A stretch of DNA of 64,000 bases. Source: Achromobacter insolitus. GTDB lineage: Bacteria > Pseudomonadota > Gammaproteobacteria > Burkholderiales > Burkholderiaceae_B. The notes beneath the pieces are model-generated. The model had not been told where the DNA came from, made no database searches, and saw only the letters and a list, made by a program, of their open reading frames with translations. Made by a program: the position numbers and the translations under genes. Shown piece after piece: positions 55,025-63,674 of this stretch; position 1 is the stretch's first letter, and each line of letters starts with the position of its first letter. The stretch lies in the NCBI RefSeq assembly GCF_002209555.1, contig NZ_NJIF01000002.1, forward strand, positions 992,001 through 1,056,000. The letters run 5' to 3'.

Positions 55025-55373
55025 GGAAGAGTTGGCCAGGTGTTGCAGAACGAATGGACAGGAGTGGCCTTTTCCTTTTCTGGATAGGGCCGTTGTCCCT
55101 TGAGTGCCGTTCCCTTGCCATTTCTCTTTGCCGAAGGCTGGGCGCAGGCAATGGGGTAAGCAATGAAATAAATGGGGCAGTTGTTCATTAATTCCCCCAT
55201 TTTTTGGATTCATATCGCCCATTTCATCCTCGGGCAGCCATGCCAGCCCCTCGCGACCGGTCCAACGTTCAGGAAATGGGGTAGTCAAACACAGGTAATG
55301 AGGCATTTTTCGAGACAATACCCCATTTAACGGCTATGATTACCCCATTTAGATAGCCCGGGCTTACATTTCC
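55025..55373. other. Intergenic region int-fic with operator array
   Basis: This 349-bp gap has no coding gene. Its right two thirds carry repeated ATGGGGTA/TACCCCAT motifs described in the next entry, and the likely fic promoter. The left part (55025-55150) shows pyrimidine-rich tracts but no clear terminator after the integrase gene. Confidence 0.6.
55151..55351 (+). promoter_or_regulatory. Six-copy ATGGGGTA/TACCCCAT operator array and fic promoter
   Basis: Sites: ATGGGGTA 55151-55158, ATGGGGCA 55172-55179, CCCCATTTTT from 55195, ATGGGGTA 55276-55283, TACCCCAT 55319-55326 and TACCCCAT 55341-55348. The extended consensus is TACCCCATTTA. The first pair is offset by 21 bp and the last pair by 22 bp, two helical turns each. 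A TATGAT -10 box (55335-55340) with GAGACA at 55312-55317, 17 bp apart, is bracketed by the last two sites: one is in the spacer and one covers the start point. Binding would shut off the promoter of the fic operon. The natural candidate binder is the winged-helix domain at the C-terminus of the Fic protein itself. Confidence 0.7.
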
Positions 55374-56435
55374 ATGCACTCGCTCACACCCGAGTACCTC
55401 GCCGCGCTTCGCTTTGATGGTACCCAAGCCGCCACGTTGCGCACACTGGGCGAGTACCAGGGCAAGCAGCAGCTCTACGCAGCGCAGTCGCCCGAAGCCC
55501 TCAAAGGGCTACGCCAGATCGCGGTGGTGGAGTCCACCGAATCGTCCAACCGGCTGGAAGGCGTTGTCGTCGCACCCTCGCGGTTGAAGTCCCTGGTCAT
55601 CCGCAACGCAACTCCAAAGAGCCGCTCCGAACAGGAGATCGCCGGCTACCGTGATGCCCTGGCGCTGATCCACGAATCGGCCGCGCACATGCCCTTCAGC
55701 GAGGGCGTAGTGCTGCAACTCCACACCCTGCTGTACCGCTATATGCCGCAGGCGGGCGGGCGCTGGAAGGCTACCAATAACGACATCATCGAACGCCACC
55801 CGGACGGCACGTCACGTCTACGCTTCCAGCCGGTCGCTGCGCACCTCACGCCCATGGCTATGACCGATCTGGCCGGGCGCTTCGCCACCGCGCTGGATCA
55901 GCACCTGGCCGACCCCCTTGTACTGGTGCCGCTGGCGATGCTCGACTTCTTGTGCATCCACCCTTTCCCGGATGGCAACGGCCGCATGTCCCGCTTGCTG
56001 ACCTTGCTGCTGCTCTACCACTTCGATTACGAAGTGGGACGCTACATCAGTTTGGAACGCATCTTCGAGGAAACCAAGGAAAGTTATTACGAGACGCTGG
56101 AAGCCAGCTCGCAGGGCTGGCACCAGGGGCAGCACGACGTCAAACCCTGGCTCGACTACTTCTGGGGTGCCTTGCTACGGGCCTACCGTGAGTTTGAGGA
56201 GCGTGTCGGCACCATCGAACGGGGACGTGGTAGCAAAGGCGACCGGGTGCGGACGGAAGTTCTGGGGCGCACCCTGCCGTTCTCGATTTCCGAGATTGAA
56301 GAAGCCTGCCCGGGCGTGAGCCGGGACATGGTTCGACTAGTGCTGCGGGCGATGAAATCAGAGGGGTTGATCGAATCGACTGGCAAGGGGCGAGGGGCGA
56401 AGTGGCTTCGCACCAATCAATTGGGTGAGAAATGA
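55374..56435 (+). CDS. fic: Fic family protein (class II) with C-terminal winged helix
   Basis: 353 aa. An N-terminal Fic_N-type region holds the inhibitory-helix motif SNRLEG (Ser58...Glu62-Gly63), which marks class II, self-inhibited Fic proteins. The active site HPFPDGNGRMSR is complete (His196, Phe198, Asp200, Gly-Asn-Gly, Arg204, Arg207), so nucleotide transfer (usually AMP from ATP to a Ser/Thr/Tyr) or de-AMPylation is expected. Residues about 300-348 (LPFSISEIEEACPGVSRDMVRLVLRAMKSEGLIESTGKGRGAKWL) form a winged helix, suggesting DNA binding. It is the first gene of a four-gene coupled operon, overlapping the helicase by ATGA, and lies behind the operator array. Possible roles are regulator, toxin-like effector, or both. 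Confidence 0.92.
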   Translation: MHSLTPEYLAALRFDGTQAATLRTLGEYQGKQQLYAAQSPEALKGLRQIAVVESTESSNRLEGVVVAPSRLKSLVIRNATPKSRSEQEIAGYRDALALIHESAAHMPFSEGVVLQLHTLLYRYMPQAGGRWKATNNDIIERHPDGTSRLRFQPVAAHLTPMAMTDLAGRFATALDQHLADPLVLVPLAMLDFLCIHPFPDGNGRMSRLLTLLLLYHFDYEVGRYISLERIFEETKESYYETLEASSQGWHQGQHDVKPWLDYFWGALLRAYREFEERVGTIERGRGSKGDRVRTEVLGRTLPFSISEIEEACPGVSRDMVRLVLRAMKSEGLIESTGKGRGAKWLRTNQLGEK

Positions 56436-59400
56436 GTACTCAACGAAACATCATCAGTCATGGCATCCGCGACAACCATACTCGCGGCAAGGTCGCCGAC
56501 TTCCTGGCCGAGAAAATGGCCGCGGGCAGCCAACTTTCCGTGGTGTCTGCCTACTTCACCATCTACGCCTACGATGCGCTGTCCAGTCAGCTTGACCAGA
56601 TCGATCATCTGAACTTCCTGTTCGGCGAACCCCGCTTCATCGCTTCGCTCGACCCGGACAAGACCGACAAGAAAGCTTTCAAGATCGAAGACGAAGGCAT
56701 GGAGTTGGCCAACCGCCTGCAACAGAAGGAAGTTGCTCGTCGCTGCGCTGCATGGTTGCGCGACAAGGTCGATATCCGCTCAGTCCGCCAGGCCAACCTC
56801 CTGCACGGCAAGCTCTATCACATTGACGATGGCCGACGTGAACATGCGCTATTGGGCAGCTCAAACTTCACCCGGCGCGGCCTCGGCTTGTCCGACACGC
56901 CCAACATCGAACTGAACCTCATTGTCGATGGCGACCGCGACAGGGCAGACCTCAAACAATGGTTCGATGAAATCTGGGGCGATGAAAAACTGGTTGCCGA
57001 CGTCAAGGCCGATGTCCTGCGCTACCTGGAACAGCTTTACTTCGATCACGCGCCGGAGTTCGTCTACTTCAAGACGCTCTATCACGTCTTCGAACGCTTC
57101 CTGTCCGGGCAGGAGGCCGACGCCGCATTGTTCGACCAAACCGCCATCATCGACACCGACATCTGGAAGGCCTTGTTCGACTTCCAGAAGGACGGCGTCA
57201 AAGGCGCCATCCACAAGATCAACCAGCACAACGGCTGCATCCTGGCCGACAGTGTGGGCCTGGGTAAAACCTACTCGGCATTGGCGGTCATCAAGTACTA
57301 CGAGCTGCGCAATCACCGCGTGCTGGTGCTATGCCCCAAGAAGCTGCGCGACAACTGGACGGTCTATCTCGCCCAGAACAACAGCGAACTCAACCCCTTC
57401 CTCAAGGATCGCTTTGCCTACACCGTGCTCTCGCACACCGACCTGTCACGTGACAGCGGCCGCGTAGATGGCATCGACCTGGCAACGCTCAACTGGGGCA
57501 ACTACGACCTGATCGTCATCGACGAATCGCACAACTTCCGCAACAACACCAAGGGCAAGCGCGACGAAGAAGGCAACCTCATCAAGAAGAGCCGCTATGA
57601 GCGGCTGATGGATGACATCATCAAGACTGGGGTCAAGACCAAGGTGTTGCTGCTGTCCGCAACCCCGGTCAACAACGACCTCAAAGACCTGCGAAACCAA
57701 ATCTACTTCGTCACCGAAGGGCGGGATACCGCCTTTTCGCAGAGCTTCGGCATCAACAGCATCAAGGACACGCTCACCGTCGCCCAAAAGACCTTCATGG
57801 AGTGGGCCAGGCGCTCTGGCGAGCGGGATGCCCGTGATCTGATGGAAAGGCTCTCCGCCGGGTTCTTCACCCTGCTGGACGAACTCACCATCGCCCGTTC
57901 GCGCAAGCACCTCCAGAAGTATTACAAAGCCTCTATGGCACAGATCGGGCAATTTCCGAAGCGCAGGAAGCCGGAATCCGTATTCTCCGAGATCGATCTC
58001 AAGGGCCGCTTCCTTTCCTATGACAAGCTGAACGACGAAATCGACAACTACCAGCTTTCCATCTTCAAGCCGTCCAAGTACGTGCTGGAAGCGTTCAAGG
58101 CGCAGTACGAAGACCATCGCGTCAAGAACTTCAGCCAGGAGAACCGCGAGAAGTTCCTGATCGGCATGATGAAGGTGAACTTCCTCAAGCGCCTGGAAAG
58201 CTCCGTGCGCGCCTTTGCCATCACTATGGAGCGCACCGTCAGCAAGATCGAAGATCTGGAAGAACGGCTCAAGCAGTTCCTGCAGCATCAAGCCGAGACG
58301 GCGGAAGACATCCAGCCTGACTTTTTCGCGGAACCAGCCGAAGAAGACGAAGAACTGGCCCAGGCCTTCCAGGCGGGCACCAAGCTCAAGTACCGCATGG
58401 AGCATATGGACGTGGCCGCCTGGCTGGCCGATCTGGCCACCGACAAGCAACAGCTTTCGCTGCTGGCCGATGCGGCCCAAGCCGTCGATGCATCACGCGA
58501 TGCCAAGCTCGCCGAACTCAAGCGCCTGATCGAACACAAGGTGCGTCACCCCAGCACCAACACGCTGGGTGAGGAAAACCGCAAGGTCATCGTATTCTGC
58601 GCCTTCGCCGATACCGCTGCCTATTTGTACGAAGAACTGGAAGACTGGTCACGCAACACGCTGGGCGTTCACATCGCCCTGGTGTCTGGCGGCGCACGCC
58701 CCAACCGCAGCACCTTCGGCCAGGCTGACTTCACCCACATCCTCACCAACTTCGCTCCACGCGCCAAACAACGGGGCAAGATGAAGTCCATGCCGCAGGA
58801 TGGCGAAATAGACCTCCTCATCGCCACCGACTGCATTTCCGAAGGCCAGAACCTGCAAGACTGCGACTATCTCATCAACTACGACATCCACTGGAACCCG
58901 GTGCGCATCATCCAGCGCTTTGGTCGTATCGACCGCATCGGTAGCCCCAACAACGCCATCCAACTCGTCAACTTCTGGCCCACGCCGGACTTGAACAAGT
59001 ACATCAATCTCAAGAACCGTGTCGAGGCGCGCATGGCGCTGGTCGATATCGCCGCCACGGCGGAAGACAACATCCTGCAAGCCGAAGACCTGGAAGACCT
59101 CATCAAGCAGGACATGCGCTACCGCGACAAGCAATTGCTGCGGCTCAAGGACGAAGTGCTGGATCTGGAAGACTTCAACGAATCCGTCGCGCTGGGGGAA
59201 TTCACGCTGGATGACTTCCGTATGGAATTGGCCACCTACATCGAAGCCAACCGAGAGAAGCTGGAAGAAGCTCCATTCGGCCTTTACGCCGTAGTGCCTC
59301 CGCATGCGGAGTTCAGCGCCATCAAGCCCGGCATCATCTATTGCCTGAAGCAGCGCATTGACGCCGCCGGAAACGAGGCAGTCAACCCGTTGCAACCGTA

Positions 59401-59746
59401 CTTCCTCGTCTATATCCGCGACGATGGCGAGGTGCGCTACAACTTCACCGCACCCAAGCAGATTCTGGAAATTTTCCGCACCGTCTGCCAGGGCCAGACC
59501 GAGCCGCACGCCAAGCTGTGCAAGCTATTCGATGAAGAGACCGCACACGGCCAGGACATGAGCAGGTACAGCGGCCTTCTCGACAAAGCAATTGCTGCTA
59601 TTGCCGCTCAGTTTGGCCGCAAGAACGCAGGAAATCTCTTTTCAGGGCGTGGTGGCAAGCTTGCCGATGCGGCGAAGCAAATCAAGAAATCCAACGATTT
59701 CGATCTCATTACTTGGCTGGTGATCAAGGACGTTAACAATGGCTGA
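56432..59746 (+). CDS. PLD-nuclease/SNF2-type helicase fusion
   Basis: 1104 aa. Residues about 1-180 are a phospholipase D-like domain with one HKD motif, HGKLYHID (His125, Lys127, Asp132), and GSSN, as in dimeric PLD nucleases. An SF2 helicase follows: Q-motif-like FQKDGVKGAI, Walker A ADSVGLGKT (to 280), IVIDESHNF (DESH 364-367), LLLSATPVNN, IVFCAFADTA, LIATDCISEGQNLQDC and QRFGRIDRIGS (828-835). A long insertion with charged coiled-coil character (about 600-720) separates the RecA-like lobes. Single-chain PLD-helicases occur in defence islands and resemble DISARM DrmD and BREX helicases in type. The protein probably translocates along DNA and cuts it. It overlaps the methylase gene by 8 bp. 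Confidence 0.9.
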   Translation: MSTQRNIISHGIRDNHTRGKVADFLAEKMAAGSQLSVVSAYFTIYAYDALSSQLDQIDHLNFLFGEPRFIASLDPDKTDKKAFKIEDEGMELANRLQQKEVARRCAAWLRDKVDIRSVRQANLLHGKLYHIDDGRREHALLGSSNFTRRGLGLSDTPNIELNLIVDGDRDRADLKQWFDEIWGDEKLVADVKADVLRYLEQLYFDHAPEFVYFKTLYHVFERFLSGQEADAALFDQTAIIDTDIWKALFDFQKDGVKGAIHKINQHNGCILADSVGLGKTYSALAVIKYYELRNHRVLVLCPKKLRDNWTVYLAQNNSELNPFLKDRFAYTVLSHTDLSRDSGRVDGIDLATLNWGNYDLIVIDESHNFRNNTKGKRDEEGNLIKKSRYERLMDDIIKTGVKTKVLLLSATPVNNDLKDLRNQIYFVTEGRDTAFSQSFGINSIKDTLTVAQKTFMEWARRSGERDARDLMERLSAGFFTLLDELTIARSRKHLQKYYKASMAQIGQFPKRRKPESVFSEIDLKGRFLSYDKLNDEIDNYQLSIFKPSKYVLEAFKAQYEDHRVKNFSQENREKFLIGMMKVNFLKRLESSVRAFAITMERTVSKIEDLEERLKQFLQHQAETAEDIQPDFFAEPAEEDEELAQAFQAGTKLKYRMEHMDVAAWLADLATDKQQLSLLADAAQAVDASRDAKLAELKRLIEHKVRHPSTNTLGEENRKVIVFCAFADTAAYLYEELEDWSRNTLGVHIALVSGGARPNRSTFGQADFTHILTNFAPRAKQRGKMKSMPQDGEIDLLIATDCISEGQNLQDCDYLINYDIHWNPVRIIQRFGRIDRIGSPNNAIQLVNFWPTPDLNKYINLKNRVEARMALVDIAATAEDNILQAEDLEDLIKQDMRYRDKQLLRLKDEVLDLEDFNESVALGEFTLDDFRMELATYIEANREKLEEAPFGLYAVVPPHAEFSAIKPGIIYCLKQRIDAAGNEAVNPLQPYFLVYIRDDGEVRYNFTAPKQILEIFRTVCQGQTEPHAKLCKLFDEETAHGQDMSRYSGLLDKAIAAIAAQFGRKNAGNLFSGRGGKLADAAKQIKKSNDFDLITWLVIKDVNNG

Positions 59747-62700
59747 CAACTCCGCCCTTCGCCAATCCATTCAGGATGCGCTGCAAAGCTTCTCCACCCA
59801 GTCATTGGCAACAGGTGCCATCGCTCTGCTCCATACCTTGGGCTACAGCAGCGATAAAACGGCAGAACTGGGTAACACCGCAGAAGCGCTGCTGGGCAGC
59901 ATCGAACAGTTTCGTCCCGAACTTGGCAGCATCAACCGTGCCAAGGTGCATGCCAATCGCTGGAAGTCCTGTGCTTTCCTGTTCCAGCTCACCAACGACG
60001 AGATTCCTTCACTGGCTCTGGGGCAAGCACCTATAGGCGCGGATGGCAAGCTGACACAAGGCCAGATCGAGTCCTTCGTCTTTCTTGCCATCGACCTGCA
60101 AGGCGAGGGTTGGTCGCGCAGCCAACTGGCAACCATCGCACGCGAGTTGAACAAGCGATTCCCCATGCCGGCCATCTTCCTGTTCCGCCAGGAAGAGCTG
60201 TTTTCTCTCGCGGTTATCGACCGGCGGCAGAACCTGCGCGATGCCAGTCGCGACGTCATCGACAGCCGCATCACCGTCATCAAGGATGTGCGCCTTACCG
60301 CACCTCACCGTGCGCACACAGACATCCTGGCAAGCCTCGCCTTGGTGAATCTGGGCGACAAGCGCCGCCCCGGCAACTTCCGCGAACTGTATGACGCCTG
60401 GATCGACACGCTCTCCACGCAGAAGCTCAACAAGGATTTCTATCAGCAGTTGGCTTGGTGGTACATGTGGGCCACCAAGGAGGTGGAATTTCCGAAGGGC
60501 GGCGGGCCGGATCGCAATGCCATTGGTGTCATCCGCCTGCTTACGCGCCTAATCTTCGTCTGGTTCATCAAAGAGCGCGGCTTGGTTCCCAATACTCTGT
60601 TCGAGCGGGAAGCATTGTGCGGCCTGCTGAAGCAGGCGCCGGATGCCGCGCCGGATGAAAGCAATTACTACCACGCCATTCTGCAAAACCTGTTCTTTGC
60701 CACCCTGAATCAGGAGATGGGCAATGACCGCCGCTGGGCCAAAACCGGTAGCGGTATGAAGGCCGATTACCTCATCTCGCTGGTTTATCGTCACCAGGAC
60801 GCCTTCAAGCACCCGGAAACAGTACTGCAAGACTACTTCGCCCACGTGCCCTTCCTCAACGGCGGCCTATTCGAGTGCCTGGACGAGCAACTTACGGATG
60901 AGGATCTGGCCCGCCGCCCGGAACTTAAAAAATTGGTGGTGCAGGAGGGCAACGGGTCGGTACTGCGCATCGACGGTTTCTCACGCCGCCCCGATGCCCA
61001 GGCCAAGGTACCGAACAAACTCTTTTTCGGCGGCACGGATGATGCGACGCTGAACACCGAGTTCGAGACCAAGGGCAAGCGTTATCCGGTCAAGGGCCTG
61101 ATAGACCTGCTCGACAGCTACAAATTCACCGTGGACGAGAACACGCCGCTGGACGAGGAAGTAGCGCTTGACCCCGAACTGCTGGGCAAGGTATTCGAGA
61201 ACCTGCTGGCCAGCTACAACCCGGATACCCGCAGCACCGCCCGAAAACAGTCCGGCAGCTTCTACACACCGCGAGAAGTGGTGGACTACATGGTGGACGA
61301 GGCGCTTATTGCCTACTTCACCCGTCATACACCCAACGGGGAACAGCGCGAACAGGATTTGCGCCAGTTGCTCTCGCACGCCGACACGGAGCACGCTTTC
61401 AGCGAAGCAGAGGCCGACGCGCTGGTGCTCGCCATCGAACAACTGAAAGTGCTCGATCCGGCTTGCGGCTCCGGCGCCTTCCCCATGGGCGTCTTGGCCA
61501 AGCTCTTCGTGGCCTTGAAAAAACTCGATCCCGACAACCGCCGCTGGCGCGACCAGAACCTGGCTCCGCTGCAACAGCGCCTCGCCTTGGCGAAGAAAAC
61601 GCCCGACCCCGTGCAGCGCGATGCCGAAATCGAAGATGCCGAAGCCGCGCTGGAAAAGCACAAGAAGGACTTTGCCGACCCGGCCTATGCCGACTACACC
61701 CGCAAGCTCTATCTGATCGAGAAGTGCATCTTCGGCTCGGACATCCAGCCCATAGCGGTACAGATTGCCAAACTGCGCTTTTTCATCGCCCTCATCGTCA
61801 GCCAGCCCATAGACCGCAGCAAGCCCAACTGGAATATCACCCCGCTGCCCAATCTGGAAACCAAGATCGTCGCTGCCAACACCCTGTTCGGCGTGCCGCG
61901 TCACGGCGCGCAAGGCTCGCTGCTGGATGACCCCGCCATTGCGGAAAAGGAGGCCGAACTGCGTGATGCCAACGCCGCCTACTTCACCTCGCGTACCCGT
62001 GCCACCAAGAAGCGTCGCAAGGAAAAGGTGCAGAAGCTGCATGAGGAACTGGTAACTCTGCTCAAGCGCGATGGTTTCGTCACCGCCAACGATGCCGAGC
62101 GCATGGCTCGCTGGGATCCGTTTGACCAGAACCGCTTTGCCGACTTCTTCGATGTGGAATGGATGTTCGGCCTGCCGCGCGCGCAGGACAACTCCGAAGC
62201 CGTGTTCGACATCGTGATTGCCAACCCGCCCTATGTGCGGCAAGAGGAAATCAAGGAACTCAAGCCGCTGTTGAAGGATGAATACAAATACGAGTGCTAC
62301 ACCGGCACGGCGGACTTGTTCGTCTATTTCTACGAGCGTTCGGTCAAGCTGCTCAAGCCGCAGGGAATGCTGTCCTTCATCACTTCCAACAAGTGGTATC
62401 GCGCCAAGTATGGAGAGAACCTGCGGTTGTTCATGGCCACGCACACGCGATTGAAGAGCATCATTGATTTCGGCGACGAAGCGGTGTTCACCGCTATTGC
62501 CTACCCGACCATCGTCATCGCCATGCGGCGCGAGCAGGCTGTGTCGTTGAGAAATGCGGAAAACACCGTGCGCGCCCTCAACTGGGCGCAGACACATCCC
62601 GTCGAGCAGTTTCCGGCGGTGTTTCAGGCGGAGGCTTTTTCAATTCCGCAGACCGAACTCAAGAAAGAAGGCTGGCAACTGGAACCACCCGGCAAGCGCG

Positions 62701-63674
62701 ACCTGCTGGCGCGCATTCGCAGAGCGGGCACGCCCTTGGGCAAGTATGTGAATGGGCGGTTTTATTACGGCATCAAGACAGGGCTGAATGAAGCCTTTGT
62801 CATAGATGGTTCCACGCGAGCGCGGCTGATTGCCGAAGACCCGAAATCGGCGGAGGTCATCAGGCCGTTCCTGCGTGGGCGGGATGTGAAGCGATGGAAG
62901 GCGGAATCAGCAGATTTATGGCTCATTTTCACGCGGCGACCGTTTCCCATCGACAAATACCCAGCCATCAAAAAGCATCTTTCCGGATTTAAGAAACAAC
63001 TTATGCCAAAACCGGACGGCTGGGACGACAAGCGCGATGGTAAATGGAAAGGACGCAAAGCAGGAAGCTATGAGTGGCATGAGATTCAGGACAATATCGC
63101 TTACTGGCAGGAGTTCGAAAAGCCAAAAGTCATTCTTGGCCGGTTCATGGATAAGCCGACCTACGCCTATGACGATAGTGGCTACTATGCGAACAATGCC
63201 CTATCCATCGTCGCCGGGGCTGATGAGTATCTCGTTGGGATTCTCAATAGTTCGGTGACATGGTGGTTCCTGACCGCCACCTGCACCGATCTGCAAAACG
63301 GATTTATTCAAGTCCACAACAACAATCAGGAAGCGGTAGTCATCCCCGAAGCCTCTGTTAACCAACGGCAAGTGGTCGTGAGTTTGGTAAGGGCCGTGCT
63401 TGCAAACGCGCATGCTGCACATTTCGAGCAAATCATCAACGGCCTCGTCTTCGAGCTGTTTTTCCCGGATGAACTGCACGCCGCGAATATTCGCCTGTTC
63501 GATGCCTGCGAGAAAGCCGACGTCGGCAAACTGGCAAACCTCAAGGACAAGGCGCTTGTCACCGCCGCCACGGAGCTGGTCGGACGCATCTTTGCCAACG
63601 ACCACCCCATCTACGCCATGCTCTTCGACCTGCAAGCCTTGGAAGTGGTACGCATCATCGAGGGCAAGGAATGA
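59739..63674 (+). CDS. Eco57I-type N6-adenine DNA methyltransferase (large, BREX/DISARM-like)
   Basis: 1311 aa. Motif I VLDPACGSGAFPMGVL (DPACGSG 573-579) and motif IV IVIANPPYVRQEE (NPPY 829-832) are intact; SFYTPREVVDYMVDEAL precedes motif I as in Eco57I-class enzymes. The C-terminal third (about 960-1220), with blocks such as YFYGIKTGLNEAFVI-like RFYYGIKTGLNEAFVID and WWFLTATCTDLQNG, is the likely DNA-recognition region. The first 550 residues are helical with no certain nuclease; the segment FLFRQEELFSLAVIDRR deserves a check for a degenerate PD-(D/E)XK site. Its size and layout match PglX/DrmMI rather than Dam or type I HsdM. It would mark self DNA while the helicase-nuclease and ATPase attack unmarked DNA. 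Overlaps both neighbours. Confidence 0.92.
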   Translation: MADNSALRQSIQDALQSFSTQSLATGAIALLHTLGYSSDKTAELGNTAEALLGSIEQFRPELGSINRAKVHANRWKSCAFLFQLTNDEIPSLALGQAPIGADGKLTQGQIESFVFLAIDLQGEGWSRSQLATIARELNKRFPMPAIFLFRQEELFSLAVIDRRQNLRDASRDVIDSRITVIKDVRLTAPHRAHTDILASLALVNLGDKRRPGNFRELYDAWIDTLSTQKLNKDFYQQLAWWYMWATKEVEFPKGGGPDRNAIGVIRLLTRLIFVWFIKERGLVPNTLFEREALCGLLKQAPDAAPDESNYYHAILQNLFFATLNQEMGNDRRWAKTGSGMKADYLISLVYRHQDAFKHPETVLQDYFAHVPFLNGGLFECLDEQLTDEDLARRPELKKLVVQEGNGSVLRIDGFSRRPDAQAKVPNKLFFGGTDDATLNTEFETKGKRYPVKGLIDLLDSYKFTVDENTPLDEEVALDPELLGKVFENLLASYNPDTRSTARKQSGSFYTPREVVDYMVDEALIAYFTRHTPNGEQREQDLRQLLSHADTEHAFSEAEADALVLAIEQLKVLDPACGSGAFPMGVLAKLFVALKKLDPDNRRWRDQNLAPLQQRLALAKKTPDPVQRDAEIEDAEAALEKHKKDFADPAYADYTRKLYLIEKCIFGSDIQPIAVQIAKLRFFIALIVSQPIDRSKPNWNITPLPNLETKIVAANTLFGVPRHGAQGSLLDDPAIAEKEAELRDANAAYFTSRTRATKKRRKEKVQKLHEELVTLLKRDGFVTANDAERMARWDPFDQNRFADFFDVEWMFGLPRAQDNSEAVFDIVIANPPYVRQEEIKELKPLLKDEYKYECYTGTADLFVYFYERSVKLLKPQGMLSFITSNKWYRAKYGENLRLFMATHTRLKSIIDFGDEAVFTAIAYPTIVIAMRREQAVSLRNAENTVRALNWAQTHPVEQFPAVFQAEAFSIPQTELKKEGWQLEPPGKRDLLARIRRAGTPLGKYVNGRFYYGIKTGLNEAFVIDGSTRARLIAEDPKSAEVIRPFLRGRDVKRWKAESADLWLIFTRRPFPIDKYPAIKKHLSGFKKQLMPKPDGWDDKRDGKWKGRKAGSYEWHEIQDNIAYWQEFEKPKVILGRFMDKPTYAYDDSGYYANNALSIVAGADEYLVGILNSSVTWWFLTATCTDLQNGFIQVHNNNQEAVVIPEASVNQRQVVVSLVRAVLANAHAAHFEQIINGLVFELFFPDELHAANIRLFDACEKADVGKLANLKDKALVTAATELVGRIFANDHPIYAMLFDLQALEVVRIIEGKE

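Noticed and set aside
55151-55351. ATGGGGTA repeats as a CRISPR array or iterons of an origin
   Set aside because: Units occur in both orientations with uneven spacing and flank a promoter; no replication gene is nearby. Operator sites are the simpler reading.
60981-62597. 538-codon minus-strand open frame within the methylase gene
   Set aside because: Antisense to a protein with intact motifs I and IV; no ribosome site or recognisable product.
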